From Pseudomonas sp. NFR16 (GTDB taxonomy: Bacteria > Pseudomonadota > Gammaproteobacteria > Pseudomonadales > Pseudomonadaceae), in contig NZ_FNYJ01000002.1 in NCBI RefSeq assembly GCF_900108875.1, positions 159,383 through 223,382 on the forward strand: DNA of 64,000 nt. Direction: 5' to 3'. Below the pieces are notes generated by a model that searched no databases, was not told the DNA's origin, and worked only from the letters and a program-made list of their open reading frames with translations. Shown one piece after another: positions 8,827 to 17,843 of the stretch. Position numbers and translations under genes: made by a program. Positions within the stretch are counted from its first letter, which is position 1, and each line of letters starts with the position of its first letter.

Positions 8827-8853
8827 TCAAGGGCCAAGCGGGAGGCTCGTTCC

Positions 8854-9417
8854 ATGCGTTACGCCGAAGATCACAAAGCCCAGACTCATCAGCGAATCCT
8901 CAACGAGGCTGCCGCACGTTTTCGTCGCGACGGCATCGGTGCCACGGGGTTGCAGCCGCTGATGAAAGCCCTGGGCCTGACCCACGGTGGCTTTTATGCC
9001 CATTTCAAATCCAAGGATGATCTGGTCGAAAAGGCCCTGCGTTGCGCAGTGGACCAGCTGAGCGAGTCTCGAGGCGAGAAGTTGGCCGGGGATCCTTCGG
9101 CTCAGGCCTTCATTGATATGTATTTGAGCAAGGCCCATCGCGACGAGCCGGAAAAAGGCTGCCCGTTGCCCACCATGGCATCGGAGCTGGGCCAGCGTGG
9201 CCAGCCCAGCGAGATCACCGACGAACTCATCACCCGCATGCTCCAGACCCTTGAGTCCGGCATGCCGGCCGAAGAGGACAGCGAGAAAAGCGTGATGCTC
9301 ATGTCGAGCCTCGTCGGTGCACTGGTGCTCTCGCGCAGTGCAAAAGACCCGGCGCTGGCCGAGCGCATTCTCAGCAGCACTCGCGAGCAGCTGAAGCAGC
9401 AGATCAAAACCGCCTGA
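8854..9417 (+). CDS. TetR/AcrR family transcriptional regulator
   Basis: A 187-residue repressor-type protein. The N-terminal helix-turn-helix spans about residues 12-55, with GIGATGLQPLMKALGLTHGGFYAHFKSK typical of the family (shown here only as a domain boundary: about 27-54). The ligand domain contains the recurrent EKGCPLPTMASEL segment with Cys103. The longer frame from 8758 is rejected because GGAGG at 8841-8845 is spaced correctly for the ATG at 8854, and because the longer start would place the operator inside the coding region. It is convergent with the FabF-like gene and shares an operator-like palindrome with the SDR-FabF promoter, so it probably represses that operon. The ligand is unknown. 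Confidence 0.85.
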   Translation: MRYAEDHKAQTHQRILNEAAARFRRDGIGATGLQPLMKALGLTHGGFYAHFKSKDDLVEKALRCAVDQLSESRGEKLAGDPSAQAFIDMYLSKAHRDEPEKGCPLPTMASELGQRGQPSEITDELITRMLQTLESGMPAEEDSEKSVMLMSSLVGALVLSRSAKDPALAERILSSTREQLKQQIKTA

Positions 9418-9423
9418 TCCCGC

Positions 9424-9454
9424 GCTCCCCTGTCAGCCACGACAGGGGAGCTTT
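9424..9454 (+). terminator. Terminator after the TetR gene
   Basis: Perfect 11-bp stem GCTCCCCTGTC/GACAGGGGAGC with a six-base loop, followed by TTT. It sits between the convergent TetR and FabF-like genes; the T-tract is short. Confidence 0.65.
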
Positions 9455-9461
9455 GCGTCAC

Positions 9462-10736
9462 TCAGGGCCGCCAGCGACGAAACAGCACGCTGGCATTCAC
9501 GCCCCCGAATCCGAAACCATTGGAAAGCGCGTACTCGATCTCCATCTCGCGGGCCTTGCCGTGAACGATGTCGATGCCTTCGGCAACGTCGTCCGGGTTT
9601 TCGAAGTTCAGGGTCATCGGCGCGATTTGATCGCGAATCGCCAGCGCCGTGAAGATCGCTTCGATGCCTCCCGCCGCGCCCAGAAGATGCCCGGTTGCGG
9701 ATTTGGTCGAGGTCACGGCGACGCCATTCTGATCGCCGAACACCGTCTTGATCGCCGCCATTTCACCCTTGTCCCCGACCGGCGTGGACGTCGCGTGCGC
9801 ATTGAGGTGCTGGATCTGCGCAGGCTCGATGCCCGCCTGCCGAATGGCCGCCTGCATCGCCCGTCGTGCTCCGCTGCCGTCTTCCGGCCCGGCCGTGAGG
9901 TGATAGGCGTCGGCGCTGGTGCCGTAACCCACCAGTTCGACAATCGGTGTGGCGCCGCGGGCAAGCGCGTGTTCCAGGGTCTCGATGACCATGATGCCGG
10001 CGCCCTCGCCCATGACGAAGCCGTCGCGGTCGCGATCAAAAGGCCTTGAAGCGCGTTCCGGCGTGTCATTGAAACCGCTGGACAGCGCCCGTGCAGCCGC
10101 AAAACCGCCCAGTGCGACACGATCGATACAGGCTTCGGCGCCGCCGCAGATCGCGATGTCCGCTTCGCCGTTGCGGATCAGCCGGGCCGCATCGCCAATC
10201 GCCTGAACCCCGGCCGCGCAAGCGGTCACCGGTGCGCCGAGCGGGCCCTGGAAACCGTGCTGGATCGACACGTGACCGGCCGCCAGGTTGACCAGGAACG
10301 AAGGAATGGTGAACGGCGAGAGACGCCGCGGGCCGCGCGAGTCGGTCGTGCGCACCGCGTCGGCAATAGCGCCGAAACCGCCGACGCCCGCGCCGATGAT
10401 CGTCGCGGTACGCTCGCGCTCTTCATCGGTCGAGGGTGCCCAGCCTGCCTGCGCCACGGCCTGTTGCGCAGCGCCGAGGGCAAACAGGATGAAGCGGTCC
10501 ATTTTCTTCTGCTCTTTGGGAGGTGCTGCAGCGTCGGCGTCAAAACCGGCTTCAGGATCCTCCGCCAGCGTCGGAACTGGCCCGCCCACTTTGCCCGGCA
10601 AGTCAGCAACGGTCTCCTCGGGCAACCGAACGATGCCGGAACGCCCTTCGAGCAAGCGTCGCCAGACCGCCTCGACACCGGTGCCCAAAGGCGTGACCAA
10701 CCCCATTCCCGTCACTACGATGCGACGTTCGCTCAT
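9462..10736 (-). CDS. Beta-ketoacyl-ACP synthase II (FabF-like)
   Basis: A 424-residue condensing enzyme of the KAS II group, which joins malonyl-ACP to an acyl-ACP with loss of CO2. The Cys-His-His catalytic set is complete: Cys173 in VTACAAGVQ, His314 in NAHATSTPVGDKGE and His350 in KSATGHLLGAAGG with Lys345. There is an unusual acidic stretch at about residues 57-75. It is probably not the housekeeping fabF, because no acpP, fabG or fabD is nearby. Instead it is the second gene of a two-gene operon after an SDR (gap 41 bases), next to a TetR regulator. It may act in a specialised acyl chain, but the product is unknown. Confidence 0.85.
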   Translation of the reverse strand: MSERRIVVTGMGLVTPLGTGVEAVWRRLLEGRSGIVRLPEETVADLPGKVGGPVPTLAEDPEAGFDADAAAPPKEQKKMDRFILFALGAAQQAVAQAGWAPSTDEERERTATIIGAGVGGFGAIADAVRTTDSRGPRRLSPFTIPSFLVNLAAGHVSIQHGFQGPLGAPVTACAAGVQAIGDAARLIRNGEADIAICGGAEACIDRVALGGFAAARALSSGFNDTPERASRPFDRDRDGFVMGEGAGIMVIETLEHALARGATPIVELVGYGTSADAYHLTAGPEDGSGARRAMQAAIRQAGIEPAQIQHLNAHATSTPVGDKGEMAAIKTVFGDQNGVAVTSTKSATGHLLGAAGGIEAIFTALAIRDQIAPMTLNFENPDDVAEGIDIVHGKAREMEIEYALSNGFGFGGVNASVLFRRWRP

Positions 10737-10777
10737 GCATTCACCTTTTCAACATTCATGGCGTAAACAGGTACGTT

Positions 10778-11584
10778 TCACGCACCCGAAGTTTTGTAAC
10801 GTGCCGCTGCGTGCTGCAGCGACAGATTCGGCCCCAGCGCGAGACGCGCGTTGACGAAGTTCTGCCAGTCCTCGGCGTTTGGCAGCGAAGGAATAGTCAC
10901 CAGCTCTTTTTGATCGAAGCCGGCCAGCGACGCGTCGACCATTTCGTTGACGTCCATCACCATTTCAGCCGGGAAGGCGTTCAGGTCCATGCCGGCACGT
11001 TCCCAGATTTCGGTGCGCGTCGCGCCAGGCATCACCGCCTGAACCTGCACGCCCTTCTCACCGATTTCAGCATTCAACGACTGAGTCAGGCTCAGGACAT
11101 ATGCCTTGCTCGCCGTGTAGACCGCGTTGAAGCGCTCGGGAATCATCGGCACCACAGACGCGATGTTGATGATTGCCCCGCGCTGGCGAGCGACGAAACC
11201 AGCAGCGGCCGCGGCGGCCAGATGCGTCAGCGCGGTGATGTTCAGCGAGATCAGTCGGTCGACGTCGCCCAGGTCCGCTTGCGACAGCGGCGCATTCAAA
11301 GCCACGCCCGCGTTATTGACCAGCAGCGTGATGGCCGCATCGTCACGCAGGCGCTGCTCGATCTTGGCAACGTCGGCAGCGTTGGTCAGGTCAGCCTTGA
11401 GCACTTCGACGCTGGCCGACGTGTTCGCCCGCAGATCAGTGGCAAGCGTTTCCAGACGCGCCTGGTCGCGCGCCACCAGCAACAGGTCGAAACCCCGCTT
11501 GGCCAGACGGTCGGCGTAGGTGAAACCGATGCCAGAGGATGCGCCGGTGATCAGGGCTGTACCTTTGCTGCTGTTAGTGCTCAT
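10778..11584 (-). CDS. SDR family oxidoreductase, operon with FabF-like gene
   Basis: A 268-residue classical short-chain dehydrogenase with the cofactor loop TGASSGIG, NNAG, the catalytic Ser in NIASVVP and YTASKAYVLS (Tyr/Lys). The C-terminal extension (about 230-268) is longer than in FabG, and the overall style is that of the DltE/YqjQ group. Two in-frame ATGs exist; the one at 11584 is chosen because GGAG sits 8 bases upstream, against 2 for the one at 11590. It is transcribed ahead of the beta-ketoacyl-ACP synthase from a promoter that contains the operator-like palindrome shared with the TetR gene. Reduction of a ketoacyl or aldehyde intermediate is plausible but unproven. Confidence 0.82.
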   Translation of the reverse strand: MSTNSSKGTALITGASSGIGFTYADRLAKRGFDLLLVARDQARLETLATDLRANTSASVEVLKADLTNAADVAKIEQRLRDDAAITLLVNNAGVALNAPLSQADLGDVDRLISLNITALTHLAAAAAAGFVARQRGAIINIASVVPMIPERFNAVYTASKAYVLSLTQSLNAEIGEKGVQVQAVMPGATRTEIWERAGMDLNAFPAEMVMDVNEMVDASLAGFDQKELVTIPSLPNAEDWQNFVNARLALGPNLSLQHAAARYKTSGA

Positions 11585-11646
11585 GGGCATTTCTCCAAGG
11601 ATGTTCAGGTTAGCTGTCAGCGCATATTACGCTCGTAATTTTACAA

Positions 11647-11677
11647 ATTATATGTCGATTGACATTTTTAATGTCAA
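11647..11677 (-). promoter_or_regulatory. Promoter and TetR-type operator of the SDR-FabF operon
   Basis: On the minus strand, TTGACA (11672-11677) and TATAAT (11647-11652) both match consensus but are 19 bases apart, longer than the optimal 17. Between them lies ATGTCAATCGACAT (11652-11665), a near copy of the palindrome in front of the TetR gene. An overlapping inverted repeat GACATT-TTT-AATGTC spans 11661-11675, and TAATTT-TAC-AAATTA spans 11636-11650. A repressor bound here would block polymerase. Confidence 0.65.
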
Positions 11678-11714
11678 GCGTGAAGAACAGGCCGTGAGGC
11701 CGGTGACTGCCGGG

Positions 11715-11743
11715 CAAAAAAAAGACCGATCGCGTGATCGGCC
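11715..11743 (-). terminator. Rho-independent terminator of comEA-like gene
   Basis: Read leftward, stem GGCCGATC-ACGC-GATCGGTC is followed by a run of nine T (the A-tract at 11715-11723). It lies 20 bases after the stop codon. Confidence 0.85.
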
Positions 11744-11762
11744 TTTCTGGCTTGAGGGTGTT

Positions 11763-12092
11763 TCAGTCTATCGAGAGTTTTTCGCGGTTCTTGTCCAGGA
11801 GCGCTTTGCCGATGCCTTTGACTTCGATCAGCTCATCGACCGAGGTGAAGCCTCCGTGCTCGTCACGGTAGGCGACGATCGCTCCGGCTTTGGCCGCGCC
11901 GATGCCGGACAACTCTTTTTGCAGGACTTCAGCGCTGGCGGTGTTGATATTGACTCTGCCGGTCTGCTCGACCTTGGCCGAGGCGACCGCAGGTTTTGCG
12001 GCGTCGACCGGCGCAGCGGGGGCTGCGGTCACTGCAACCGAGGTGCTCGCCAGCAGTGCAAAAATCAAAGAGGACAGGTAGGGAATACGCAT
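11763..12092 (-). CDS. ComEA-family helix-hairpin-helix protein
   Basis: A 109-residue exported protein. The signal peptide covers about residues 1-24 (ending AVTAAPA), followed by an Ala/Pro/Val linker and a C-terminal double helix-hairpin-helix from about residue 45, with [22 protein letters not shown] and [12 protein letters not shown]. ComEA proteins bind DNA without sequence preference in the periplasm and pull it in during transformation. In Pseudomonas this short form is conserved beside the wbpM end of the O-antigen locus, whether or not the strain is transformable. GGAG is correctly spaced 7 bases before the ATG. It has its own strong terminator. Confidence 0.85.
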   Translation of the reverse strand: MRIPYLSSLIFALLASTSVAVTAAPAAPVDAAKPAVASAKVEQTGRVNINTASAEVLQKELSGIGAAKAGAIVAYRDEHGGFTSVDELIEVKGIGKALLDKNREKLSID

Positions 12093-12271
12093 GAGGGTGC
12101 TCCATGGACATCGTGAGTGAAAGCAGCTTTCCTGAGCTGCCCTGCAAACCTAGACGATGCTGACGGAACCTGGATGAGGGTGTACGTGACGGGATGTGTA
12201 GCGTTCGGAATTGAAGACGGTTTCTATGAAGTTCGACGACGATCGGCCAGCCAGAACCGGCGACGAGAGAT

Positions 12272-12302
12272 AAATTGAAACCCTTGGTCACAGGACCAAG
12301 GG
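12272..12302 (-). terminator. Terminator after the phosphomannomutase gene
   Basis: Perfect 9-bp stem CCCTTGGTC/GACCAAGGG with a four-base loop, followed on the minus strand by TTTCAATTT. It lies directly after the stop codon. Confidence 0.75.
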
Positions 12303-12314
12303 CTTCGCTGCTGC

Positions 12315-13691
12315 TTACTGACCTTGTTTGAGCAGGCCTTCGATTTCTTTGACCTTGGCCTCGACCAACGCCGGATCGCGACGGCTTTCAACGTTCAGGC
12401 GCAGCAGCGGCTCGGTGTTGGAGCCACGCAGGTTGAAGCGCCATTCGGCGAACTCAAGGCTGATGCCGTCGGTGCGATCGATGTTCGACGCGCTCGGCGA
12501 GTAATGCTCGAGCACCTGACTCAGCACCGATTTAACGTCGGCCACCTTGTAGTTGATCTCGCCGCTGCACGGATACGCCGCCATGCGCTCGTCAACCAGT
12601 TCGGAAAACTTCTTGCCCGAAACGGACATCAGCGCGGTCACCAGCAGCCACGGAATCATGCCGCTGTCGCAGTAGGCAAAGTCGCGGAAGTAATGGTGGG
12701 CGCTCATCTCGCCGCCATACACCGCGTCTTCTTTACGCATGCGCTCTTTGATGAACGCGTGACCGGTTTTGCACAGAACCGGCGTACCGCCTGCCTGCTG
12801 AACCTGATCGATGGTGTTCCAGGTCAGGCGCGGGTCGTGAATGATCTTCGAGCCCGGCTCCTTCTTGAGCAGCATTTCTGCCAGCAGACCAACCAGGTAA
12901 TAGCCCTCTACGAAGCGCCCTTTCTCGTCGAAGAAGAAGCAACGGTCGAAATCGCCGTCCCACGCCAGACCGATGTCGCAACTGTGCTTGAGCAATGCGT
13001 CGCGGGTGATGCTGCGGTTTTCCGGCAGCAGTGGGTTTGGCACACCGTTAGGGAAATTGCCATCTGGCTCGGCATTGATGATCACCCACTCGAACGGCAG
13101 CTGCGACTTGATGGCCTCGAGTGCCGGTCCGACCGCGCCGTTGCCCGGGTCGGCAAGGATCTTCAGCGGGCGAAGATCGACGCCGCTGACGTAACTCAAC
13201 AGGTGCTTGATGTACGCGGCCTTGTCAGGACGGGAATCCACACGGCCCGGACGTTCGGCCTTGTCACCGATATTGCCGGCATCGACGCGCTCACGGATGG
13301 CGTCCAGCCCGGTGTCGCCACTGATCGGCCGAGACTGGCCTTTGACCAGCTTCATGCCGTTGTACCCTTTCGGGTTATGGCTGGCGGTGACCATCACGCC
13401 GCCGTCGGCTTCGTAGTGGCTGGTCGCAAAATACACTTCTTCGGTGCCGCACAGGCCGATGTCGATGACATCCGCGCCGGCATCCTGAATACCTTTCATC
13501 AACGCCTGAGCCAGCGGCGGGCTTTCCAGACGCATGTCGCGGCCCACCACGATATTTTTCGCACCCAACTCCAGCACCAATGCCCGCCCGATACGGTAGG
13601 CAATGTCGTCGTCCAGATCGGTGGGGACCTGGCCACGGATGTCATAAGCTTTGAAACAGCGGGTCTGAATAGCGGGATAGACGGAATTCAT
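12315..13691 (-). CDS. Phosphomannomutase/phosphoglucomutase (ManB/AlgC type)
   Basis: A 458-residue alpha-D-phosphohexomutase that interconverts mannose-6-P and mannose-1-P, the step before ManC in GDP-mannose synthesis. It shows the phosphoserine loop [12 protein letters not shown] (Ser104), the metal loop [10 protein letters not shown], the sugar-binding loop GGEMSAHHY and the phosphate-binding loop [11 protein letters not shown]. The ATG at 13691 gives [10 protein letters not shown] and family length; the frame upstream to 13766 is rejected as unneeded. It follows wbpM with a 270-base gap containing a hairpin, so it likely has its own promoter. With ManC, Gmd and Fcl from the same locus it completes fructose-6-P-derived GDP-L-fucose synthesis. 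It is a paralogue of algC rather than algC itself, judged by location. Confidence 0.85.
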   Translation of the reverse strand: MNSVYPAIQTRCFKAYDIRGQVPTDLDDDIAYRIGRALVLELGAKNIVVGRDMRLESPPLAQALMKGIQDAGADVIDIGLCGTEEVYFATSHYEADGGVMVTASHNPKGYNGMKLVKGQSRPISGDTGLDAIRERVDAGNIGDKAERPGRVDSRPDKAAYIKHLLSYVSGVDLRPLKILADPGNGAVGPALEAIKSQLPFEWVIINAEPDGNFPNGVPNPLLPENRSITRDALLKHSCDIGLAWDGDFDRCFFFDEKGRFVEGYYLVGLLAEMLLKKEPGSKIIHDPRLTWNTIDQVQQAGGTPVLCKTGHAFIKERMRKEDAVYGGEMSAHHYFRDFAYCDSGMIPWLLVTALMSVSGKKFSELVDERMAAYPCSGEINYKVADVKSVLSQVLEHYSPSASNIDRTDGISLEFAEWRFNLRGSNTEPLLRLNVESRRDPALVEAKVKEIEGLLKQGQ

Positions 13692-13871
13692 GTCTAAAAA
13701 CCTATATGCAAAGAACCCACGGGTTCCGTTCAGTATGAAGCAGCCCAAACGACAGGCCACACGCATCCCTCGCGCACTTCAGTCCGGAGGCGAGGGTTAG
13801 GCAGTGGAAAACGGGATTTGTTAACTGGGGGGTGGAAATTTTTCTGGGCGGGGGCGGAGGAATACAGCGCG

Positions 13872-13894
13872 GCTCAGGCCGGAAAGGCCTGAGC
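13872..13894. terminator. Hairpin after wbpM
   Basis: Perfect 9-bp stem GCTCAGGCC/GGCCTGAGC with a GGAAA loop, about 70 bases past the wbpM stop. There is no T-tract, so it could slow polymerase or protect the RNA 3' end rather than be a full terminator. The remainder of 13692-13961 shows nothing else clear. Confidence 0.4.
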
Positions 13895-13961
13895 TTGCGT
13901 CAGGTAAAGGAACACGGCGTCGCTTCCGGCAGCGCTGACCACCTGAAAAATCTGAAATGTC

Positions 13962-15959
13962 TCAGACCTTTGGTTTTCTCGCCATATGAATCCAGTCGAC
14001 GATTTCCCCTTCTGGGGTGTAGCCGCTCACTGTTTCGCGCAATATCGAACGGACCCTGCCGTAATCATCCACTTCTGTAGCTGCGAGCAATTCAGACAAT
14101 CGCGCTTTGAGTACATCCCAAGCAAGAAAGTCTTCGTGTGCACTCATAATCATCGCGTGTCGAGTTGGCACCACGTTATCCCCGATCAAAAGCTCTTCGT
14201 AGAGTTTTTCTCCGGGGCGCAAACCGGTGAACTCGATCTCGATGTCGCCATGAGGATTTTGTTCGGAGCATATGCTGAGCCCTGACAGGTGAACCATTTT
14301 CTCAGCCAACTCGACTATCTTCACGGGCTCGCCCATGTCTAGCACAAACACATCACCACCCAGACCCATTGATCCAGCTTGAATAACCAGCTGCGCTGCT
14401 TCCGGAATGGTCATGAAATAACGCGTGATGTTCGGGTGAGTCACAGTGACGGGCCCCCCGGATTTTATCTGCCGGTGGAATAGTGGAATGACCGATCCGG
14501 AAGATCCTAAAACATTACCGAAACGCACCATCGTGAATCGCGTCTTGTTCACCCTGGCCACGTTCGACGGTTCCCCGAACATGACCGGAGCAGCTTCCTT
14601 GCTGAGCGCCTGCAGGACAAGTTCAGCTAAACGTTTTGTGCCTCCCATGACGTTGGTAGGTCTGACGGCCTTATCCGTCGAGATCAACACGAAGTTAGCA
14701 ACGCCCGCCTGCAACGCCGATTGCGCTGTGTTCAGCGTTCCTATGACATTGTTGAGCACACCCTCGGCGATGTTGTGCTCGACCATGGGCACATGTTTGT
14801 ACGCGGCGGCGTGGTACACAGTTTCCACCTGCCAGGTTTTCATCACGTCCAGCAACTTTGGCGCATTACGGATAGTGCCCAAAATGGGCAGAATTCTGAC
14901 CTGCAGCGATTCTCGACGCGTGCGCAGTTCAAGCTCCGAGAGGATGCTGTACAAGTTGAATTCGCTGTGATCAAACAGCAACAGCGTAGCGGGACCGATC
15001 GAAAGAATCTGACGGCACAACTCCGAGCCAATGGAGCCACCTGCGCCTGTGACCATCACGACTTTGTCCCTGATGCAGCGCTCCAGAAGGTCAGCTTGCG
15101 CAGGTACAGGATCGCGGCCCAACAAATCAGCGATGTCGACTTCCTGAATATCGTCGACTTTCACTCGCCCGCTGGCGAGATCCATAAATCCGGGAACGCT
15201 ACGAACATGCAGCGGGAATTGCTCGAGAAAACCAAGAATCTCTCTGCGTCTCGTGCGGGTACACGATGGGACTGCGAGCAGTATTTCTTGTGCCCCGGTG
15301 ACATCCAGCATCTGTTGAATATGCTTGGGCTTATAGACCTGCAGCCCCGATATAACGCGGTTGGAAATCGTCGGATCGTCATCGATGAATGCAACCGGGC
15401 GCATCAGTCTGCCCATTCTCAAAGCCGCGACCAGCTGATTGCCAGCGGCCCCTGCCCCATAGATTGCGACCCTGGGAAGTGAATCATGACGAGGTACGAA
15501 CGGAACATGACGCGTCGCGGAAAACCAGTCACCCAGGAAATACTGGCGCATCGCAAGGCGCAGCCCGCCTATCAAAATCAGGCTAAGCCACCAGTAATTG
15601 AAAATAATGGAGCGTGGGACGACCGGAATATGTTGGTTGTTCCAGTAGACAATCAGCGACAGAGTCAGTGAGGACAGACTGACCGCTTTGATGATCGTGA
15701 TAAGCGCGTCATTGCCGAAATACCGCAGCACAGCACGATACATTCCCATCCTGATGAAAAATGGCAGTGCAACTATCGGTGCAGTGAGAAACAACCAACG
15801 GTGCTGCGTCAGGGGCATCCACGGGTTTTCAATGCCTAACCTGACGATGAACGCCATCTCAAGCGCCAGCCACACCAGAGCGACATCGACCAGGACTTGC
15901 AAAAATCGTTTTTGGCGACGGGTCAAGCTCAACAAATAAGCCTTCAATTTATCCATCAT
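13962..15959 (-). CDS. wbpM: UDP-GlcNAc 4,6-dehydratase WbpM
   Basis: A 665-residue membrane-anchored nucleotide-sugar dehydratase. About four TM segments occupy residues 1-130, a CoA-binding-like Rossmann domain covers about 165-280, and the catalytic SDR domain starts near 310 with VMVTGAGGSIGSELCRQ. The catalytic triad carries Met in place of Tyr (STDKA...NVMGGTK), the SMK triad known for WbpM/PglF-type enzymes. The product is UDP-2-acetamido-2,6-dideoxy-4-keto-hexose, precursor of QuiNAc, FucNAc and bacillosamine-type sugars. It is the last gene of the O-antigen operon, as in P. aeruginosa serotypes. No 4-keto-reductase (wbpV/wbpK type) is found next to it. Confidence 0.9.
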   Translation of the reverse strand: MMDKLKAYLLSLTRRQKRFLQVLVDVALVWLALEMAFIVRLGIENPWMPLTQHRWLFLTAPIVALPFFIRMGMYRAVLRYFGNDALITIIKAVSLSSLTLSLIVYWNNQHIPVVPRSIIFNYWWLSLILIGGLRLAMRQYFLGDWFSATRHVPFVPRHDSLPRVAIYGAGAAGNQLVAALRMGRLMRPVAFIDDDPTISNRVISGLQVYKPKHIQQMLDVTGAQEILLAVPSCTRTRRREILGFLEQFPLHVRSVPGFMDLASGRVKVDDIQEVDIADLLGRDPVPAQADLLERCIRDKVVMVTGAGGSIGSELCRQILSIGPATLLLFDHSEFNLYSILSELELRTRRESLQVRILPILGTIRNAPKLLDVMKTWQVETVYHAAAYKHVPMVEHNIAEGVLNNVIGTLNTAQSALQAGVANFVLISTDKAVRPTNVMGGTKRLAELVLQALSKEAAPVMFGEPSNVARVNKTRFTMVRFGNVLGSSGSVIPLFHRQIKSGGPVTVTHPNITRYFMTIPEAAQLVIQAGSMGLGGDVFVLDMGEPVKIVELAEKMVHLSGLSICSEQNPHGDIEIEFTGLRPGEKLYEELLIGDNVVPTRHAMIMSAHEDFLAWDVLKARLSELLAATEVDDYGRVRSILRETVSGYTPEGEIVDWIHMARKPKV

Positions 15960-16019
15960 CCTACGCCTCGAAACTCTCCAGAAAAAACGACAGCCCTCAA
16001 ACAGCCCGATAACCTCGCG

Positions 16020-17090
16020 CTAGACGTGTTCAGGCGTTCCAGCATTGTATCTGATTGCCAGTGCGACCAGTGGAGCATAGGCGACCAATAGAGCAATAGG
16101 ACCGTCAAGTTTGAACAGCACCACGGCAGCCGCCCATGGAAACAACCAAAGTACATTGATCAGCAATACGGTGAGGGTGACCGGCAAATGCGCCTTGTGC
16201 CGGCGGGAAGCATATTGATAGGCATGGGTGCGATGGGCTTCATAAACACGCTCACCGCGAAGGAGTCTGCGCATGAGGGTGAAAGTCGCGTCGACGATGA
16301 ACACACCTAACAGAATTAACCAGGCCCACAGAAAATCAGGGTTGCTTTGGCTGGCCTGCAGTGACAACGCTGCCAGCACAATGCCGAGGAACCCGCTCCC
16401 CGCATCACCCATGAAAATCCGGGCTGGCGGAAAATTCCAACACAAAAATCCACCCGCACTGATGGCTAAAAGCAGCGAGGTGGGGATGAGCCTGTTCTCG
16501 CCAAGCCAATAATACAAAACGCAGGCGCCAACGCATGTGGTAATGGTTTGAACACTGGCGAGGCCGTCAATACCGTCCATGAAATTATAGAGATTGAGCA
16601 GCCAGACAATATAAAAAGCTCCCAAAACCGTGCCGATCCACCCCAAGTCAAAGCGGGTGCCGAACATCTCGATGGCTGGCAAACCTCCAAGCCAGAACAG
16701 AATCCATCCTGAAGCAATGAAGTGCCCGGCTAGACGCCAACGAGCAGCGATATGCCCGTGATCATCAAGAAAACCCAGGATCGCCAAAGCGCCGCCTGCG
16801 CCAAGCAACCCGCACATATCGGAGAACTGCAATAGCTCTGAATACCAGAGGTAAGGCAGCACCGCCATGAAGGAGATGACGATAGCCACCCCGCCGCCAC
16901 GAGGGGTAGGAACACTGTGCGAACTGCGCTCATTCGGAATATCGATCACGCTGTTTCGCAGCGCATACATTCGCAAGAGCCAGGTCAAAATAACGGAGAA
17001 CAGAAAAACGACCAGCGCCGATAGCCATAACACTTTCACGATAACGCACCCATGTACCAAGGACTCCATCCGAGGGCAAAAACCAAACAT
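16020..17090 (-). CDS. wbpL: Initiating glycosyl-1-phosphate transferase WbpL (WecA/MraY family)
   Basis: A 356-residue polytopic enzyme (about 10-11 TM) that moves a HexNAc-type sugar-1-phosphate to undecaprenyl phosphate and so starts each O-antigen repeat unit. It shows the family motifs PNERSSHSVPTPRGGG in the first cytoplasmic loop, NFMDGIDGLAS with the Mg-binding Asp residues, FMGDAGSGFLG and RTHAYQYASRR in the last loop. The ATG overlaps the preceding stop (TGATG), which supports the long start, although an internal GTG (MKVLWL in frame) is also possible. In P. aeruginosa WbpL starts chains with FucNAc or QuiNAc, matching its neighbour WbpM. Confidence 0.88.
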   Translation of the reverse strand: MFGFCPRMESLVHGCVIVKVLWLSALVVFLFSVILTWLLRMYALRNSVIDIPNERSSHSVPTPRGGGVAIVISFMAVLPYLWYSELLQFSDMCGLLGAGGALAILGFLDDHGHIAARWRLAGHFIASGWILFWLGGLPAIEMFGTRFDLGWIGTVLGAFYIVWLLNLYNFMDGIDGLASVQTITTCVGACVLYYWLGENRLIPTSLLLAISAGGFLCWNFPPARIFMGDAGSGFLGIVLAALSLQASQSNPDFLWAWLILLGVFIVDATFTLMRRLLRGERVYEAHRTHAYQYASRRHKAHLPVTLTVLLINVLWLFPWAAAVVLFKLDGPIALLVAYAPLVALAIRYNAGTPEHV

Positions 17091-17839
17091 CAGCGCTTTA
17101 GATAGCTTGCCAATTTAAAGGGCACCTTCAACGCGATCATTGCCAGGTTGGTGTAAATCCCGTTTTCCCTGCAGGCTCTGACGATCTCCATATTCTGGTG
17201 CACGCGCCACCAAAATCCTGTGGTACTGATGCCACCATCGCGCATTTTCACAAACGTCGCCGGTATCCGCGCCATTGTGACGCCCTTCGACATAAACCTC
17301 GCCATCAATTCAAAATCAGCCGAGACGCGGTAATTAATCTTGTAATTACCCAACTGTGCAAATAATTCGCGGCGCGCATAGAAGGTAGGATGGGGAATCA
17401 TGAAGCCAAAGCGTATTTTCCATGGGGAAAAGCCAGCAGAAGAATAGGTGCGCGTGACGGCATCGGTGTTGGTTCTCTCGACGAATACAAGATCTGCGTA
17501 CACGGCGCCGATATCAGGTTGACGCTTCAATTCTTCGGCCAGTAAAGCAATAACACTGGCATCCTTGAACACGTCATCAGAGTTCAAGATCCCGACGTAA
17601 TCACCTGTGGCGAGCGCGACCCCCTTATTCATCGCATCATAGATTCCCTTATCGGGCTCGCTGATGAATTTTGCTATTCGTCCGTCGTACTCGCTCACGA
17701 TAGAAACGGTGGCATCCTTCGACGCGCCATCCACAACAATATATTCAATATCAGGATAACTCTGCGCCAGGACGGACTCGATCGTATCGCGAATAGTCGC
17801 CGCGCTGTTGTAGCAAACTGTAATTATAGAAATTTTCAA
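17090..17839 (-). CDS. Glycosyltransferase family 2 (GT-A fold)
   Basis: A 249-residue cytoplasmic or peripheral transferase. The GT-A nucleotide-binding start is ISIITVCYNSAATI, the DXD-like metal site is LNSDDVF, and YDAMNKGVALATGDYVG is typical of WcaA/WfgS-like O-antigen enzymes. It is the only clear GT2 enzyme in the cluster and lies between manC and wbpL. With GDP-L-fucose made next door, it may add L-fucose to the Und-PP-HexNAc made by WbpL, but donor and linkage are inferred. No ATG is available; a TTG four bases after the manC stop, with AAGG about 8 bases upstream, is the likely start. It ends in a TGATG overlap with wbpL. Confidence 0.82.
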   Translation of the reverse strand: MKISIITVCYNSAATIRDTIESVLAQSYPDIEYIVVDGASKDATVSIVSEYDGRIAKFISEPDKGIYDAMNKGVALATGDYVGILNSDDVFKDASVIALLAEELKRQPDIGAVYADLVFVERTNTDAVTRTYSSAGFSPWKIRFGFMIPHPTFYARRELFAQLGNYKINYRVSADFELMARFMSKGVTMARIPATFVKMRDGGISTTGFWWRVHQNMEIVRACRENGIYTNLAMIALKVPFKLASYLKR

Positions 17840-17843
17840 ATGC

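Noticed and set aside
8758..8853. Extended start of the TetR gene
   Set aside because: A well-placed GGAGG precedes the ATG at 8854 and the extension covers the operator palindrome.
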